Part shown: piece after piece, positions 62,901 to 64,000 of the stretch
How positions within the stretch are numbered: the first letter of the stretch is position 1
How the letters are laid out: each line of letters begins with the position of its first letter
NCBI GenBank assembly: GCA_014549065.1
Contig: JACDOX010000009.1
Span: 6,572,131 to 6,636,130, forward strand
Direction: 5' to 3'
Source of the DNA: Cardinalis cardinalis
Lineage: Eukaryota > Chordata > Aves > Passeriformes > Cardinalidae
Length of the DNA stretch: 64,000 nucleotides
Made by a program: the position numbers and the translations under genes
The notes under the pieces: model-generated
The model's database searches: none
The model's input: the letters and a program-made list of their open reading frames with translations, nothing else
Told to the model about the DNA's origin: nothing

Positions 62901-64000
62901 GTGTATGTAAAAAGTTTCAGTTGTTTTATTCAACTTCAGGCTGACTATTCTGTTCATAGGGCAGTGGGGATACCCTTAAGCTTGTGCAAGAAAAATAGGT
63001 TTACTGTAGCCATTATGAAGTTTTTTTTAGGTGCAAGGGATGAGGAGCCTATGATGATGGTTACTGAATCTGCATGCTTCTGCAGACCCTGTCTCATTAG
63101 GCCAGCATGCTCCCAAGCCATCTGCATGGAATACTAAACAGTTCTTGAATTACCAGTACATGTAAATAAAAGTCCGGGTATAAGATGTTGGATCATGATT
63201 TGATTGCTTCAAGGAGTTCAAAGCAACTGCTCTGCTGCAGACGCTATGAGGAGTGGAGTGTGTCACTACATCTTGTTATTGTTTCAGCCTTGTCTTGAAG
63301 GTAACATGGAGTAAAGTTTATTAAATTCATGATTGCTCGAGACCCCTGAAGTTTACCTCACTTCTTGTGGTAGAAAATGCTATAAGAAGCAGCTATATAG
63401 CCTCAGGTTGCCTGTGCCTGTAATTATTACTTAGCATTATCACACTCCATGAGAAATGGCTGCTCTCAGAGCTCCAGAGTGCAGTGACAGCAGCAGTTTT
63501 TTCCAGTTGCTGTTACCAGGGATTTCTGTTAACAGAAAGTGGGTGCATCTCCCACTACTGCTGCTAGTAGTAAAGTCTGGCCAAGTTGCATGAATTCAAC
63601 TCCCAGATATTGCCAGAAAGAGCAGAATAGAAGTAAACTTCATCATATTCTTGAGTTTATTTTGGGAACAGAATTTAAAATGTTTCATTAAAACTCCTGT
63701 TAACATATCCATTGGAATGTCTTCAGGTTTATTTTTAATCCAAAGTGTTCTAATACAATGAGTTTGAGTTTCTGGGTTTTTGGGGATATTTCATTCTTTC
63801 TTGCAAGGACACCTTGCTAATTCCTTGGAATATATTTTAAAGTATTATTTTAGACAGCAGAATGCTTTCTGGTTTATATTTCAACTGCCACATATGCCTA
63901 ACATCTTTGTCAGTTCTTTGGTTTATTTCAACTGCATTGGTATCAGACTTGATAAAATTTGTGTGCAAGAGCTGTAGGGCCATGTTTTCTGTCTTGAGCC

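Larger units (their letters stand above)
56266..64000 (+). other. PPP1R9A: PPP1R9A intron, right part, no exon seen
   Basis: A+T-rich intron DNA continuing past the window edge. No exon encoding the neurabin PDZ domain is present. Contains a 19/20-bp tandem duplication (56328-56366), hairpins (56500-56525, 59880-59919), T-rich runs near 57180 and 59718-59757, and two A+T-rich stretches with clustered homeodomain-like cores (57410-57445, 61500-61580). Confidence 0.65.

Noticed and set aside
1..64000. CRISPR arrays, bacterial operons, tRNA or rRNA genes
   Set aside because: No regularly spaced repeats, no cloverleaf with A and B boxes noticed, and the sequence is plainly vertebrate nuclear DNA.

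Overview
The window looks like vertebrate nuclear DNA, most likely from a bird. Coding density is very low (one confident coding exon in 64 kb) and single-copy A+T-rich sequence dominates. The dispersed repeats are CR1-type LINE fragments, the main interspersed repeat of birds, plus one long terminal repeat of an ERVL-like family that I recognise from songbird and other neoavian genomes. More than a hundred isolated N characters and one 178-base N run inside a CpG island show this is a draft assembly.

The one gene I can name is PPP1R9A, which encodes neurabin-1, an actin-binding and protein phosphatase 1 (PP1) targeting scaffold of neurons. Its first coding exon lies on the + strand at 31822-33273 and encodes 484 residues. 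These cover the N-terminal F-actin-binding region, the long disordered middle and the PP1-docking motif. The exon ends in phase 0 at a GT splice donor. The PDZ, coiled-coil and SAM parts of the protein lie beyond the right edge.

Layout. 1-29590: upstream intergenic DNA with no exon I can recognise, two CR1 pieces (5135-5540, 7705-8205), a roughly 1.07-kb ERVL-type LTR (17281-18350), an unidentified CpG-rich islet (23740-24125), a small G+C-rich patch (28890-29045) and several simple repeats and palindromes. 29590-31100: CpG island, interpreted as the PPP1R9A promoter and untranslated first exon, broken by an assembly gap. 31510-31821: probable 5' UTR part of the exon that carries the start codon, with an upstream ORF that stops two bases before the neurabin start. 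31822-33273: coding exon. 33274-64000: intron of more than 30.7 kb with three clear CR1 pieces (37985-38700, 43740-44650, 55565-56265), one older LINE-like stretch (about 40830-41940), minisatellites and hairpins, but no second coding exon.

No CRISPR array, operon, tRNA, rRNA or active mobile element is visible. I did not find a new multi-gene system. The most useful second looks are the upstream ORF, the CpG islet at 23.7-24.1 kb, the 38-bp perfect palindrome near 2.9 kb and the 16-bp-stem hairpin at 59.9 kb.
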